Source: Paulownia fortunei
Lineage: Eukaryota; Streptophyta; Magnoliopsida; Lamiales; Paulowniaceae
Direction: 5' to 3'
DNA: 64,000 nucleotides
NCBI GenBank assembly: GCA_019321725.1
Contig: CM033106.1
Coordinates: 27,950,118 to 28,014,117 of the forward strand
Shown here: positions 35,970 to 48,055 of the stretch, piece by piece
Position numbering within the stretch: position 1 is the first letter of the stretch
Layout: each line of letters opens with the position of its first letter
Notes under the pieces: model-generated
The model's input: only the letters and a program-made list of their open reading frames with translations
Database searches by the model: none
What the model was told of the DNA's origin: nothing
Made by a program: the position numbers and the translations under genes

Positions 35970-38900
35970 GAGAGAGAGAGATCACAATACATGTAGGGGG
36001 AAGGAAAAGGAGATAAATAAGCATTCATCAGACACATGAATACATACTCTCAAATGCAAATAAAAACTCGAGAGGATGTATAATTAAGCATTCTCATTAA
36101 CAATAATCTCCAAGCACTTTGTTTATTCATGTGTATAGTGCAATCGCCATTTAAAAGAAAAAAACAACAGGTATTAGGTAACACAATATTGTAGAAAATT
36201 TTCTAGAAAATAGGAACAAAATCTTAACTCCATGACAGTACCGAAGCATTTTTCACACTGTTAAATGAACTTTACAGGTGCCTGTACCATGGGGAAGAGT
36301 AAAGTAGAAGATATGAAGACGTACCACAATCTTTCTCCCATCAAGAACTAATCTAGCACCATTATCAACAAATGTTTGGATCACCCTCGATATCCGTTCC
36401 TTAACCTGAAGATACCAGATAATGAACATTAATTCAAACTAAATATTTTGACCAATAGCATATGGAAAGAGAGCCTCCACTCTCATAACTAACAGCAGTA
36501 ATTAGAGAACTAATAATGAAGCGGATAATACCATACTTTCACTATACAAGTGCAAAATGTATCTAATACAATCTGAAAAATCATTTGAACATTAAGAAGC
36601 AAAACATATATCCATCAGTGCACCTGCTTACTGATCACCGGACCAAGGTCCACACCTGGTTCAGTTCCAGCATCTACTTTGAGTGCCATGGCACGCTCCA
36701 CTAGCTTATCCTCCCTGAGGAAATTAAACCATCACTAACTAATATAGATCTTCCTCATGGAACTCCTAATAAGCACTGTTTATCACATGAAGTTGGCCAA
36801 AAATACAATAGGCAATGAAAGAATCACATATAGTATGATCCAGAGTATTGAGCAGTGGTATAAAATATAAATACCCTAGCTGACCAACAAATAATACAAC
36901 AAAAACTTTCCTACAAAAATATAAATATCCTAGCTAAAACAATCATACAACAAAAGTTTCCTACAAATCTGATGTGCAACCCCCCCACCCCACCCAAAAA
37001 AATAAAAGAAAAAAAAAACCTCCCCAGCCCCCTCCAACAGGTTTCATTGTGATAATCGTGACAGTACAAAATATTTCCACAAGAATAAACCACAAAAACC
37101 AAACAAATTATTTATGCAGCACATACCAAGACTTTGAGCCTCCGACAAAAATAATAGTGCTGATTGCTGTACACCTCTGTACTGCAGAGCCAAAGCCAGC
37201 AGAAACCAAAGCATTTAAAGTAGCATCCATATTTGCATCTGGCATGACAACTGCATGACTCTTGGCACCAACATTCGTCTGAAGAGAATGGTATAATCAA
37301 TTAAATATGAAGTAGACAAATTTCAAGCAAGAGCACACACAGATGCCGAACAACCAGAGAACTTCTTTCACCTGAACACGTTTACTGTTGGCAGATGCCC
37401 TTGCATGAACATACATCCCGGGCTGGAAACAAAAATATGTAAGGATATAAGAACACTCTTTTATTACCTTGATTGTCAAATGACCATGCATATAGATGTG
37501 TTAATTACTGATGAGAAACAAATATTTGCAACTTGTTAGCAGCATGAAGTTTGTGCAATTATCAAAAGAAGCGTCTACTAATACATCTCGAGTGGATACC
37601 ATCAGTAGAAAAATCTTCAATTACTGATGAGAAATAAAGATATGAAGTTAAAAGAAGAATCATAAGTAACTTTGTATCAGAAATTGAAAAAATTAACCTT
37701 TTGGAATAACAAAATAATGTGCAACACATCTATGAGAAGGCAATGAAATATGGTTGGTAAAGAATACACAGTCCTATAGCACTTGGTTAACATATTTTCA
37801 GGATAAATTAAAAATAAGTAAGAGCAAAACTAGAGCATCAGAAGAATTATTTTAAAAGTAAGATAAAATAGAAATAAGTAAGAGCAAAACTAGAGGCATC
37901 TAGAAGGTAGATGACTAAGGTTAGGCACAAGCAATTAAGATGCAAAAGTTAATGTTGAAAAGCAAAGTACGGATCACATCTAGAAAAGGTGTAAGAAGCC
38001 TCATGCATTTGATTATTTACTAACCAAAGAAAATAGATATAAGAAAAGATTGTGATGATTTCATAGTGAAGATAGGCAGATGGAACTAGAAAGCATGGTT
38101 TGTCATCCTGTCAGTTACCAATTACTGTTCTCAATAGCAAAATACCAAGTGCCGGTGCTAGAGCATGCAATCCATCTCATATCTAGACAGTCCAAGGCTA
38201 AAATAAAATAAACTCTATTCACCACAATTTCTCAATCTCTCCTCCCCACTTAGTGGGAGTGGAAAAGCACAGACGCAAATAGTTTGTAATACAGTCTACG
38301 CAAACCATACAGGACTAGTTTATGCAGTTTGACACTATAGCTTCAGATTCGACTGATTGTGTTTAAAACTTAATTCGTAGAAGCTAAACAACTTTGTAGT
38401 CCATGCAAATCATTGTCTCATGTTGCATTCATGAAAGAAAATATATTTTTCTCCTCTAAGACTAGATAAGCCTCTTTTGGACTGAGCCCTCAAAAAACAA
38501 GGCCTTAACCTGGATGACAGTTCTTAATGAAATACACACGTGTACTGCATTACAAGTGAAACGTCGTCAGCAAGCTCTCAGCATAGAAATGGGTATAATG
38601 TGTAAATTCTTGTTTGTCTGCTGCCAGACAGCTACAAAACTTCGCAGGAAATTCTTTAGTTATCATTCAGGAGATGATGACTACACAGAATTTTCATTGG
38701 CTTGTTGGAGTAAGCAAGGGAATGTTCAACGACATGCTACTGTTTGCAATTTTTTTGGAGATCAAGAAAGGAAGGAAGGAAAGGAATTCTTGAAATTAGT
38801 AAGAGCCACTGGAACTCTTTTGTTTTTCTCCCCTTTTCACTAGGATCTGTGGCCAGTACCAATGAGTCTCCTCTGAGCTCAAGTTTTTTCTTTTCTTTTC

Positions 38901-41900
38901 CCATCACCATGAAAGACCAACAGAGTGCGCTAACTTCATGTTATTAAGGATTATTTGTTTATTTACTTTTTTCAAATGTATTCCCAGAGGCTATCACAAA
39001 ATGATGATCACAGAGGCATTTTATTTTCTCATCCACGAGATCCCTCATCCTCTATACTCGTACCTTTCTTTAGATCAACAAAGTTTCTCTACCATCAACC
39101 AAAAAAGAAAAGGTTAAAACAGATATCCCAAGGCCCGATTATGGCTATAATCCAAACCACATAGGCCTATTTTTTAGCATCATCAACACTGTTAACAAAA
39201 CTATGCGCACCAGATTATGGCAATGGAATAATGCCGTTTTAGCCAAATCATGGTGTTATCCCCGATATATATGCAGTTAAAGATGTTCAAGAGCAACTTC
39301 TATTGCATCCTTGTGTTCGCTACTTGTGCCAAATAAAATATAATTGTATGTTCCACATACACACTATCAGTGACAAATGAATAGAATAATATGCCAAAAA
39401 GAAACTCACTGCATCTGAGCCAACATAGGACACTGCTTTGATTTCGTCATCATCACAGATGGCATCGATGATGTCCTACAAGATTTCAAAATCAGATAAT
39501 TAAAATCAATTACGTGTATGAATACCCCATAAAAAAATGATTAAATTTCTCTGAGACATATTGTCCAAAGCAGATATTCAAATGGAGTAAAGTCAGAGAA
39601 AGATTTCACCATCACAAAAATAAAATATAATGTTCAACCAAGAACCAATAAAAACAGCTCATCATCCACAGGGCTGGGATGAAAACAAGGATATCAGAGA
39701 GAAATGTTCCAACGACAAACTCAGAGCTTACATTGGTGCCATGAATAATATTTACGACACCATTGGGCAAACCAGCCTCCATTGCTAACTCAGCAAGATG
39801 CACACAAGCCCCTGAAAGCAAAGAATGTGAAAGTGGTGATTAATGAAAAGACTGGTGGTATTTTTCTAAGAAAAATTAAAAAGAAAAACAGCTTTTAAAC
39901 CAAAATAAGGATGCAAAACTACAAGCAACAAGGTAATGTGTGCCAAAGGAATACCACCACAGAGAAATTGAGGGAACATTCCACATAATCACATTCGAGA
40001 AAGATGATTAGATAAGATAAACAGAAATTATTAAAAAATCAAATATCATTAAAACCATATATGCTTTATGTTTTCAAATGCTGCATCCATAAATATACCT
40101 GGTGCTTTCTCAGATGGTTTTAGTATAAAGGTATTGCCACATGTAACAGCAATTGGAAACATCTGCAGAGAATTGCTGAGCAGTGAGAACAATAACAATG
40201 TGGAAACAATGAGACTTGAAAACATTAACAATAGATAATTATTAGGTGAAGCAGAATTTGAAACTTGAAGTGGTGCATCTTCTTAATCCGGCATCTAACT
40301 TATGAAGTCAGACAGAAAATTCACTCTGACCCTCAGGTCAGGAGTTGTTGCCACTTATAACTGAATTTAGTTAATTTTGTCTGACTTTTCTGATTACTTC
40401 TGTATCATTTGTGCATAAAATGCCTGGTATTCTGTCTGTTCTTTGTCCAATTAGGTGATGTTAAGGCTATCTCAGAGAATTTGGATTTGAGGACCAAATT
40501 TTTTCACTTTGTATGTCGGAGGCTTAAAACCTATCCCAACCAACATAAATTCTTAAAGGGATTTACCAAATGACTTCAGGAAAATTTTCTCTATATTTTT
40601 TGTGCACAATGCTACAGTCTTTTCTCTTCATTAATGACAAAATGGATTCATCCAAATGACTCGTCAATGGCCCCTTTTATTGGAACAATCTTAAACCACA
40701 CTGGCACCTTTTAAGAAATTTGAAAAAAAATTGAATTGCTTGAGAGCATTCCTGGTCCTTAACGTGCTAAGCTGATTAAGTGGTTGTTATTGTATCATCC
40801 TTTTCTGTTTTTACCTTTGATTATTTCTTATGACTTTTTGATATAAGATGGTTCAATATTATCAATGAAATTTGTACTTTAACAAGAAAATAATCTCATT
40901 TCCACATTTTATGCTAGAAAATTCTATCCTAACAAGGTACAGTTAACAATCCCACAAGCTCACTGGTAATTAACATAAGAAGCATAGTAATACTGTAGTG
41001 ATCCAAATGAATACACATAAGAAACAAAATGTAGTGTGCAAAAGAAAAAGGAGAGAGAAATAACAGCATACCAATAACGGAATCATGGCTGGAAAATTGA
41101 AAGAACATATCCCAGCACAAACACCAAGGGGCTCACGGATGCTATAAGTATCAATTCCATTTGACATGTTAGTAAAGAAGTCCCCCATTTGCAAATTTGC
41201 CATTCCACAAGCATGTTCAACGAGCTCTGCATAAAATATAGAATATCGAAATTGACCAACTGCAAGAACTCCAAAATGATGAATTTTGATAATTAATGCA
41301 AATTTTCATGGATCACAAGCCATTCCATTTTTTGGGATTCGTGTTATACTTTAGCTAAATGTTTAAGCAAACCTAAATAAAAAAGAAAGCGGATTTCCAA
41401 CCAGTTCTACCTTCACTATCTGCTTTTACAAAACTCTCCTAAAATTTCACAAACATCAGGAGCGATGAAGAAATAGGTAGGCAGAAATATATCTTCAATT
41501 TAAACATAACATCAATGAAGAAATAGGTAGGTAGAAATATATCTTCAATTTAAACGTAACATCAACCAATCTAGTCATGTTCTATTGAGAAAACAATTTA
41601 AACTATTTTTAAAATACATTCCAATTCAATCCATCAAAATACTAAGTTCCAAGGGGACACCTAATGTTTCAACTCCAAGTACCATTTGGGCTAACCAAAT
41701 AGCAACAAAAGATGAACTCACCAATCCCACGGGAGACATCATTAAACGCATCCTTTAATGTCTTACCCTGCTCTGCTGTTATATTGCTGGCAAGCTTATC
41801 CTGGAAACAATTTCAATTACTCCAGTTACTAAATCTTTTAAAACTGAAACAGTCAAGACGTGAGAGTACCACAAGCTTACAATATCTCGGCGAATAAGCT

Positions 41901-43871
41901 CTTGAAGCTTGAACATAATGCGTTGACGAGTTGTAACCGGGGTATTTCTCCAAGACGTAAAAGCTCTTTTTGCTGCAAATACTGCAGCCTTAAGTTCCTC
42001 ACCCGTGGATAAAGGAACTTGTGCAACCACTTGCTGTGTAGCCTATAATTGACTATAAATTATTAGCAATAAAAACTTACAAAAAGAAGACTGATGGCAC
42101 ATGTAGATTTTCTGCACTCACAGGGTTTAACACATCGATAGATGTTGATGATTGTGAATCGATAAATCTACCACCAATGAGATTTGGGACCCTCTGCAAG
42201 ACATAAAATAAGAATTCCAAAAGTACAGATTAGACATAATCCTGAATTTCAAATCCACATAGCACTCAATTATAGGGCACTAGAACCTAAATCATCATCC
42301 GAGGAATCCTAAGTAACGCAAATTCGATCAACTTAGAAAATAAGCATTTCATTCATTGATCAATGTGGCCAGTTAATGATTATGATGCCGGGGGATATGC
42401 GGCCATTTAAAAGTTGGACTGTGAAATTACCGGAGGATACCGTTTCTTCCATGATGGCTCAGAAGATGTTGAAGGCTCAGAGCTTCCTTCAGCAGCTGTA
42501 GGAGGTCTCAACGTCTTCAATCTCCTCACTGCTGCACAAGACATAAAGAAGGCAATATGCAGGTGAACACAAAAGATACTCAGCCTCTGGTGTGTGAGCA
42601 AATCAAAACCAGTGAATTGCTACAAGAGTTGCGGCCCCACAGGTCTTTAAACCCAGATGTTTACGTTAGTACAGGCAACGCAGCAAAAAGTCCATAAATT
42701 CATTAAAGCAGAGACTGTTTGCCTTTTAAAAAGACCAAAAGTCCTCCCAGCTTTTAATTGTCTTCATTATCAATGAGATTTTGGATAGTAAAAAAGGGCA
42801 CAAATGGTAAAATTTTATGATGATGTGCTCTGAGTCTGTGACAGCTATCATCTGGTCAATTTGGATATGAACTACCCCAATCCTTTAAGACAACAGCCTT
42901 AATATTAAATGTTTGCAGGATTGGATGTTTTTCATATCTTCCTTGTGGGCCAAGGTGGTAGGTTCTTTGCTTGTTCACCTCCATCTGATATGCTGCTAAA
43001 ACAGATAAATTTGATGTAATTTTTTTATTTTTGTTTGCTTCTGTATGCTAGAGGATCCATTTTCTTGGCCATGTGACTCTTCTTGCTATTAGTAAAATTT
43101 TCCTTTAATCACAAGAAAGAACAACATAAGATTTTCTGTTAAACTAATTTGAAGGTTGTAACAACTACAAATATGAGAGGTTGGCATAAAGCAGTGACCA
43201 TATCTTAAACTCTAAGATAAATTGCAATGTCATGGATTTTGATAATTTAAGAATGATTGACCACTACAAACATGATTACAATAATAACAAAAATTAAAAT
43301 ACATACCAAATTCAGAAAAGGAACAAAGGAAACTCAGACCTGTAAGATTCCCTTGACGAAGCTTGGCTTTCACATTATAAACATGTTTTGGTGTAGATAA
43401 AAGCTCGGGATTTGTTTGTCTAAGTCTTTTAAGTATCTGGCGTGGTTTTAAACCCGCTTCTGTCATTTCTTTAATTAGCATTACTTCTTTCTCATTGAAG
43501 CGACGGGCAGAAGGATGTTCAGACATGTCCTTCATTGGTTCGTGATTGTGTGAACCATTCTTAACAGTAAGAACCCACAAGCCATCCTCCTTCTTACCTA
43601 CAAGCTCAAATGGACAGTTTGTAAGGCGAGAACCGGATTTCCTTTTGCGCAGATGTTCACCAGAGGCCTCGTCAACAGGCTTACGTCTATCTCGATAAAC
43701 ACCTCCTCTGTCACAACCAAGGACTACAACCTTTTCCTTCTTAGACTGTTTAATGGTGACAACATATCCCTGAGATAAGGCGAACTCCCCAACATGTTGA
43801 ATGAGTTCTTCACGATCAATGAAACTCCCAGGAGGAGGTGGAAGCATCTGTGGAGTTTCATCTAACTCCAT
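34131..43871 (-). CDS. Predicted FAR1-type DNA-binding domain fused to methylmalonate-semialdehyde dehydrogenase; tandem copy 2
   Basis: Nineteen coding exons: 43340-43871, 42431-42528, 42122-42193, 41881-42042, 41722-41800, 41072-41226, 40099-40162, 39732-39811, 39410-39475, 37372-37422, 37127-37278, 36624-36714, 36325-36405, 35463-35540, 35337-35372, 35189-35232, 35031-35109, 34689-34779, 34131-34585. They close to 822 codons. Exon 1 encodes 177 residues starting MELDETPQM, with a FAR1/WRKY-GCM1-like zinc-binding set C53, C86, H108, H110 ([23 protein letters not shown]) and a basic [10 protein letters not shown]. It ends in phase 1 at NLT and joins exon 2 ([10 protein letters not shown]) in frame. 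The dehydrogenase keeps nucleophile C489, R488 and the N455 found in acylating ALDHs, but has SAVQRC where copy 1 has AAGQRC. The C-terminal tail has about five degenerate 15-residue repeats and ends in a poly-Phe frame read from a homopolymer, so its last residues are unreliable. Exon joins were read by eye; the fusion could instead be two overlapping transcription units. Confidence 0.8.
34210..34450 (-). repeat. Degenerate ~45-bp coding repeats in the copy 2 tail
   Basis: The tail reads as about five units of roughly 15 residues of the form G-x-S-L-x-L-H-x-x-D-(F/I)-P-S (for example [39 protein letters not shown]). The first four residues match the GVSL that precedes the end of copy 1 ([12 protein letters not shown]), suggesting the tail grew by duplication of the ancestral C-terminal module. 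Confidence 0.75.
35916..35980. repeat. (AC)n(TA)n(GA)n compound microsatellite
   Basis: About 39 bases of AC repeat, then TA repeat, then a short GA repeat, inside the intron between exons 13 and 14 of copy 2. Confidence 0.95.
37811..37900. repeat. Partial tandem duplication in copy 2 intron
   Basis: The word AAATAAGTAAGAGCAAAACT occurs twice about 60 bases apart, with similar flanks. It lies in the 2-kb intron between exons 9 and 10. Confidence 0.7.
41465..41564. repeat. 50-bp tandem duplication in copy 2 intron
   Basis: Two adjacent 50-base units (41465-41514 and 41515-41564) differ at two positions. They lie in the intron between exons 5 and 6 of copy 2, with no coding role. Confidence 0.85.
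42529..42601 (-). other. Alternative start region for a short copy 2 isoform
   Basis: The intron sequence just before exon 2 is open in the exon 2 frame back to an ATG at 42601, with a second ATG giving [15 protein letters not shown]. Transcripts starting here would replace the FAR1 domain with an Arg-containing leader that resembles a mitochondrial presequence. The acceptor is also a NAGNAG (GCAGCAG), so exon 2 may begin with or without one extra codon. No transcript evidence is available. Confidence 0.35.
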
Positions 43872-43875
43872 GTAA

Positions 43876-44030
43876 CTGGTCCGAGCGAAATATGGGAAGG
43901 GAAATGTACACATAAGGTGAAGTCAACATAAAGTCTCTAAACCATGGTAACTAGGAAATAATATACTCAGATTCTATTAATGAGCAGGGTGAATGAAACA
44001 GTTTAACAGAGTAATTATAATAATAACAAC

Positions 44031-44065
<35 letters not shown>

Positions 44066-45294
44066 AAGGTAGTTATATGGATATGTATAAGCTAAATAAG
44101 AACACACTGATTCTAAAATTGCTGAGCTAAAAAATGTGCAATTCACAATTCCACACTTTCTGAACCAAAACACGAACACTATTTAATACAACAATGGACA
44201 ATCTGGCTGACTAATCACTATCCTCGTGCATAAAATTACTATATTTTGATTTAACATAGGCAATTCTATCTTGAGGATATTTCTCGATCACATCTTTTCA
44301 CTAGTTATCTAAATCAGACGATCGTGTCAATTGTCAGCAAGATATGAAAATGCTAACTAACAATTTGATTTGATTCTTCGTGAGATATCTTTAGTATGCG
44401 TTGGAAAACCCTACTACTTAGGGTTTAATTTTTTTTTTTTTTGGCATAATCCATTGCCACCTGCACTCGAGCATGTGAAATATGTCGAATGTGTTAGATA
44501 TGGAGGATTCATGCAGCAATCTTCTTTATCACAATCTTATCGCTCCATTAGATCAGAGCACTGTTAGGTGGTCGATCAGTGTATGGCAGGAGGATTAAGC
44601 CTGATCACTCATTTTAAATTCTAAAAATCTGGTAGCCAGAAAAGCTACTATATAATAATCTCTAAACACAAACCAATCTCAAAATTAACGTAACTATTTC
44701 TCCATGTTAAGTCATAGTAACTACATTCACAAAGGCATCTCATGGGCCAACCGCTTGGCAAAAACCAAATGAAACAAACCGAGGTAGTACTAAAATACTT
44801 TATGCAGACATATATAAGTATGTATTTATGTACAAACTAAATAAAGCCTCATTGATGCTAAATTTCCAGAGTCAGAATATACAATTCACATTCCACACTT
44901 CCTGAACCAAAAACATCCAAGGATGATTAAAAATGAAATAAATAGAAAGAATACAAGATATAAATGACAACCATCACAATCTCAAAACTTACTGAAACTA
45001 TTGATACACACTTCAATTTACTTCAAATTTTCCAAAACCTCACAATAAAACACTCAGCAGCCAGTATACTCAACTCTTTGGACGATGCTCCGCAATCTAC
45101 ATTACATTTAAATAACTGTAAAATTTAAGAAGAACAAAGCTTATATACCCAAAACAATTATGTGAAGCATTATAATCATAAGTACTTGATAATTGATGAA
45201 AGAAAAAAAGGTCACTGATCAAACGGGATTCGTTTAGAATTATGGGTTTCCAAGTTTTTCGCAAATAACAGAGAGAAAACAAGACGGTTTTTAC
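43876..45294 (-). other. 5' UTR intron of the FAR1-dehydrogenase gene
   Basis: A donor reading GCCG/GTAAAA at 45294 and an acceptor reading GACCAG/TTACATGG at 43876 would excise this 1.4-kb interval, placing the ATG only five bases inside the coding exon. It contains an (AC)n run at 44034-44061. An in-frame ATG 14 codons upstream lies inside the proposed intron. Confidence 0.5.
44034..44061. repeat. (AC)n microsatellite
   Basis: A pure AC repeat of about 28 bases in the proposed 5' UTR intron of the fusion gene. Confidence 0.9.
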
Positions 45295-45560
45295 CGGCGA
45301 CTGGGGTTCGACGGAGGTGAAGCGGCGACGGGAAGGTTAATTTTTCCGAGTCGGGAAGTGAAACGGCCGTTTGCTGTTTTAATTTTTCTTTTTTTTTGTT
45401 TTCTTTTTTCTTTTTTTTTTTTTCCTGTAAAGAGAGTGTGGAAGCAACGACGGAGAACTGGAGATAGCGATAACCCTAATTCTGACTTCTGATAAACTTT
45501 TTAACCTTGGGTGTTTGACAACGGGCTGGAAAACGGCCCATAGCCCGAATTATCGGCTCT
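45295..45560 (-). promoter_or_regulatory. Promoter and 5' UTR exon of the FAR1-dehydrogenase gene
   Basis: GC-rich sequence at 45295-45370 reads on the minus strand like a plant 5' UTR exon (CCGTCGCCGCTTCACCTCCG), followed upstream by CT-rich stretches. GGCCCA at 45535-45540 and GCCCG just beyond match site II (TCP) motifs typical of TATA-less plant promoters. The transcription start is probably near 45450-45490. Confidence 0.5.
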
Positions 45561-47979
45561 AAAAGAGATATATATATATATATTTTTAAAGCTTAAATTC
45601 TGTGCATAAACTATTCTATTAATAGAAAATACAGGAGCAGTAATATTTATAAGAATATATATTTAAGGGAAATTCAACATAATTCATCTGACAACAATTG
45701 TACAATGAAGTGCTCTATAATGTTGGTAAAGAAAAGCTAAGTAGTTTTAATTATTGAAAATTGTTGCAAATAGATCTCATCATAATGAAAAATGTAGTAG
45801 TTATTATTTCATAGTACGACATGTTTTTGAGAATTTTAAAAAATATATTTACTTTTTTGTATGATGAAAAATTAAGATAAAATAATATAACAGAAGAAAA
45901 AAAACAAAAAGATGAACATTGGACAGAGAGAAAAAAAAACTATCTTACCATTATCATTTTATATGGGCCGGCTAATTATATCTACTCATTAAAAAAATCA
46001 TAACAAATTATTTACTTTGGGACACTTTTCGCTTTATAAATATCGATTATAAATATAAATTGTTATATTTACCATAATTAAAAATAATTTCTATGTAAAA
46101 ATAATTGTACTTTACTTTGGTGGTATTGTTACTATTGTACGCAATGTTTTCATAAACCGTATCAGAAATCAAACCAATCTTTTTACAATTAGCAGTTCAA
46201 CTGATCGGATCGATTTAATAAAAATTAATTATATTTTTTTATGTAAAATAATAATATAATAAATTAATTATTATGTAATATATTTTAAATATAAAATAAA
46301 TAAATAACTACATAAAAATATATGTAACAAAACACAAAATCCAAATATTCACATAAATATAACAAAATATCAAATTTAAATATTTATAAAAATTTAAAAC
46401 AAAAAAATGATGAAAATCGATCAAATCAATCAAACGATTTTTTGGCCTAACCGGACCGAACCGACCTCCGATTCTCGATTGAACTGATTGTTCCGATTCA
46501 ATTTTAAAAACATTAATTATGTGCTACTTGATAAATTGTATCTGTAGAATGGTCGAGTCTTAAATGAAGTTATATATATTTTAGTGTTGAATCTTTAATT
46601 TCTACTTCTCTTTTTACATGGACCAAATTGTTGCATTTACGTTAAAAAAAAAAAAAAAAGGAAAATTTGAGAGAGCAGAGACAAAAAATTAAAGAGGCAA
46701 AAGGCAAAACTATTAACAAGAATTAGCAACAAAAAATGGGCTGGACTTTGATGGAAAAGAAACCAAATATGGATTAAAAAGTGTCATTTTCCTCCAAATT
46801 GCAAAGTAAATACGACCTTTTATGACTCCAAATGTGATCTCAGCTAATAAATGATCATAAAAAAAAAAAATGTGAAATCGAGTTAGTAGCCTTTGATAAG
46901 ACGACATATCTACATCTCATAAATTAATTTTGCATAATTATCTTTAGTTTCGGCCTTGACATAAATGCAATTCGTATACTTCTACAATGTTACCATTTCA
47001 CTGGATGTAGCACTAATTGTTCTTAGAAAAAGACCACTTTCACACCTTTGCAAGTTTGAGAAAGTAAAACAAGGTTATAGACATGCAATATGTAGTATGA
47101 ACTGAATGAATAATGCGTGGATATTATATTTAGTTTAATTTAATATAATAACTATCAGTTCGTAGAAATTTTTAAGTAAATGTAGATGGAAGAAAATAAA
47201 GATCTTAATGACTAAATATGTTGAAGATTACATTTGTGTATATTGAAAAGAAAACTCACAATCTTTTACAGCTAAAAAGATCCCAACAATTGCACTTATA
47301 TTATTTTTCAGAAGGAAATATATGTAGCTGCTCCAATCCTGGCACCAGCACAAGTTTCTCAGGAGATACGTCTGTCTGCTAAATACTACTTCCCTAAGCA
47401 GAAAAACGGCATGTAAACTGGTTGTAAGAATATTCTACAGCGGCAGCAGAAGAGACTACTTTTTGTGATGATATGATATACTCAAATGAAAGGTTGTACA
47501 ATAACAGAATGTAAACTCTCATGGAAGAATGTGAAGTATCTCATAGAATACCACAGGCAGAAAAGACATCCCCCTTGTTAACAAACAGGTATCCTGAGAG
47601 GAGTTTAAAACCCAACATTTTGGTTCATTATTAGCTTCCACAAACACATTCATGAACCTAAAGGTTCATTACCTCTTAGAAAGATTCAAAGATCTAGAAT
47701 TCTTAAGTGGAAGTTGCAGTTATGGTTCCCAGAGAAAAAGAGTAAGTTTACTATCTTCTTCTTTTGATTGTCACGCCCTTAGAAGCAGATGATCAAAAGT
47801 ATCCACACTCAGTCGAAAATAATCCTAACTTTTGGTTTGAATGACTGTATTGCTGTTTCAACTGAGGTAACAACATATGCGTATATTGTAATTTATCAAG
47901 TCACTGAATGATGAAACTAGAAGCTCATTTTTTATGTATCATTGATCAATAGTATGAATTATCATTCGAAATCTGTATT
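45561..47979. other. Intergenic region with a dispersed element
   Basis: AT-rich sequence holding a TA microsatellite near 45567 and the MITE-like element at 46143-46514. I see no gene. The right part probably includes the 3' UTR of the FLOURY1-like gene. Confidence 0.55.
46143..46514. mobile_element. MITE-like element with degenerate inverted ends
   Basis: The left end AATGTTTTCATAAACC and the reverse complement of the right end AATGTTTTTAAAATTG are similar, with A+T-rich filler and GATCGG/AACCGG-type motifs near both ends. The body is related to 15280-15440. No coding capacity is present. Confidence 0.5.
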
Positions 47980-48055
47980 TCATATAGGAAGTAGATTGAA
48001 ATACTGCACCAGTTGAAAAAACACCACCTTGCCAATCTTTTTACCACTACCATCC
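47980..48055 (-). other. Possible alternative last exon of the FLOURY1-like gene
   Basis: If the donor CCCCA/GTAAGT at 48516 is used with the acceptor TTTTTTCAG at 48056, the frame continues for 24 codons (DGSGKKIGKVVFF...) to a TGA at 47980-47982 instead of stopping at 48513. Branch and polypyrimidine signals look reasonable; usage is unproven. Confidence 0.35.

Noticed and set aside
38514..38843. 109-codon open frame in the intron between exons 9 and 10 of copy 2
   Set aside because: No family resemblance, opposite strand to the host gene and no promoter or splice support; chance length in a 2-kb intron.
43872..43913. Upstream ATG at 43913 as start of the FAR1 domain protein
   Set aside because: It lies before a plausible acceptor at 43876 and adds a leader unlike the family; the ATG at 43871 followed by MELDETPQ is preferred, though not proven.
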